Under the pieces are notes generated by a model. It searched no databases, was not told the origin of the DNA, and worked only from the letters and a program-made list of their open reading frames with translations. This document shows positions 5,524 to 6,289 of a stretch of DNA of 6,289 nt, piece by piece. The DNA comes from Candidatus Thorarchaeota archaeon. Lineage in GTDB: Archaea; Asgardarchaeota; Thorarchaeia; Thorarchaeales; Thorarchaeaceae. Every line of letters begins with the position of its first letter. Position 1 is the stretch's first letter. The stretch lies in contig WTCK01000222.1 of NCBI GenBank assembly GCA_013138615.1, positions 1-6,289 on the forward strand, read 5' to 3'. Position numbers and translations under genes: made by a program.

Positions 5524-6289
5524 ATGACCATAGACAGTGTTTCTAACATGAAACAGAACATCATTGGTGTTGCGAAAGGATTCTTTGAGAAGAAATTCAG
5601 CGAAGAAGCGCCAGGTTTAGCTGAGTCCTTTGAACGCAAATACGAAAGATTACTGCAACTGCAGGAAGATGAAGAACCGACAGAAGTCGCAGGTATTCGC
5701 CAACTCATTGTACAATTCAAACCTGCTTTAGCCTCTGTTCTGCAGCCCTGTGAGGAATTTGATGAATTGCTGACAATGGTGATGTGGATGTTCAAAGCCG
5801 TGTGGGAGGGGGCACATAGACGGAAACGAAAACCATCTCCAAAAAGAGAAGGACCAGTAATGCCTGGAAGTGATCACTCAGTCAAACTTTCTTTCTTCTG
5901 TGCTGTTTGCGAAGAGGAAGTCGATGTTCCTCACGATGTAAAAAAACAGATTCTGATTTCAGATGATGAAGTGGAATTGCCAAAGCACTGTGGAAAGGAT
6001 GTAAAAATCAGGATATCTAGAATTCAAGAAGACCCGCCTGTAGAAGATGATGATGATGACGAGGAACCATTTGAACCAGTGGAATTGCTGATGGGTTATA
6101 TCCCCGGAGAAAACGTTGAGTATCTGAAAGTTTTGAGTGTTGGTATAGATATCGGGTCCTCCACTTCTCATCTTGTCTTCTCACGTCTCACCCTGAAGAG
6201 AGAAACCGGTTTTCTAAATATGACAAATCGTTTCAATCTCGTGAATCGAGAAATCATATACGAAGGTACGATAATCTTTACTCCTCTAC
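5524..6289 (+). CDS. eutA: EutA-like ethanolamine ammonia-lyase reactivase with long zinc-ribbon N-terminal extension (partial)
   Basis: The gene runs off the window; 255 complete codons are visible. Residues from about 203 read VLSVGIDIGSSTSHLVFSRL and continue to NREIIYEGTIIFTPL. This matches the start of bacterial EutA (SVGIDIGTTTTQ-IFSRL ... FFTP), an ASKHA-fold ATPase that exchanges damaged adenosylcobalamin on the EutBC lyase; D209 lies in the first phosphate loop. Bacterial EutA begins almost directly at this motif, whereas here about 200 residues precede it. These are a helical, charged segment (about 8-100), a basic stretch at 97-109, a putative metal site (C126xxC129 ... H155-C156 in LPKHCGKDV, reminiscent of desulforedoxin-like zinc ribbons), and an acidic linker (EDPPVEDDDDDEE at 169-181). 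The extension shares one uninterrupted frame with EutA, so the fusion is directly seen. The EutA assignment is firm at motif level but rests on about 50 residues. Genes for the lyase subunits would be expected downstream. Confidence 0.8.
   Translation, partial: MTIDSVSNMKQNIIGVAKGFFEKKFSEEAPGLAESFERKYERLLQLQEDEEPTEVAGIRQLIVQFKPALASVLQPCEEFDELLTMVMWMFKAVWEGAHRRKRKPSPKREGPVMPGSDHSVKLSFFCAVCEEEVDVPHDVKKQILISDDEVELPKHCGKDVKIRISRIQEDPPVEDDDDDEEPFEPVELLMGYIPGENVEYLKVLSVGIDIGSSTSHLVFSRLTLKRETGFLNMTNRFNLVNREIIYEGTIIFTPL

Noticed and set aside
5487..5795. Minus-strand open frame of 102 codons
   Set aside because: It lies opposite the start of the EutA-like gene, whose start is fixed by a ribosome binding site and an upstream stop. 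The predicted serine-rich product resembles no protein I know.
6046..6063. GAT tandem repeat as a possible microsatellite
   Set aside because: It simply encodes the acidic linker of the EutA-like protein; four or five similar codons in a row are not remarkable.
5959..6171. Minus-strand open frame of 70 codons
   Set aside because: It is antisense to the linker and phosphate-loop region of the EutA-like gene, which has clear family motifs.

Overview
The window looks archaeal. The support is promoter architecture: TATA-like boxes sit about 26 bases upstream of two start codons that have no Shine-Dalgarno sequence, which is the leaderless arrangement. Other genes use an anti-16S match (GTGATC, GGAGGA). 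The mixed base composition, a GH38 mannosidase and a EutA-like protein would fit an Asgard archaeon of the Thorarchaeota type, but that lineage guess is inference and weak.

Layout. Bases 3-47 probably hold the last codons of an upstream gene. Bases 139-2994 hold a family GH38 alpha-mannosidase whose reading frame is continuous except for one in-frame TAA at 628-630. The stop separates the first three metal/catalytic residues from the fourth, so the gene is either a very young pseudogene or carries a sequence error. Next comes a two-gene ABC-2 type exporter operon (ATPase 3150-4103, permease 4104-4925). It has its own TATA box, and the permease start directly abuts the ATPase stop behind a strong ribosome binding site. 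A 142-base convergent gap follows, then a minus-strand winged-helix protein (5424 down to 5068).

An AT-rich divergent promoter region of about 100 bases separates that regulator from a plus-strand gene (5524 to beyond the window end). The latter encodes a protein whose residues from about 203 match the N-terminus of EutA, the ATPase that reactivates adenosylcobalamin-dependent ethanolamine ammonia-lyase. It is preceded by an unusual extension of about 200 residues containing a CxxC...HC zinc-ribbon-like motif and an acidic linker.

How the parts work together. The mannosidase and exporter have no visible functional link beyond being neighbours. The winged-helix gene and the EutA-like gene share a control region, and an 18-base perfect-arm palindrome lies exactly between the regulator's TATA box and its start codon. 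Autoregulation is a reasonable inference, and co-regulation of the eut-like gene is a weaker one. The most novel-looking item is the zinc-ribbon/EutA fusion. No RNA genes, CRISPR arrays, insertion sequences or clear terminators were seen.
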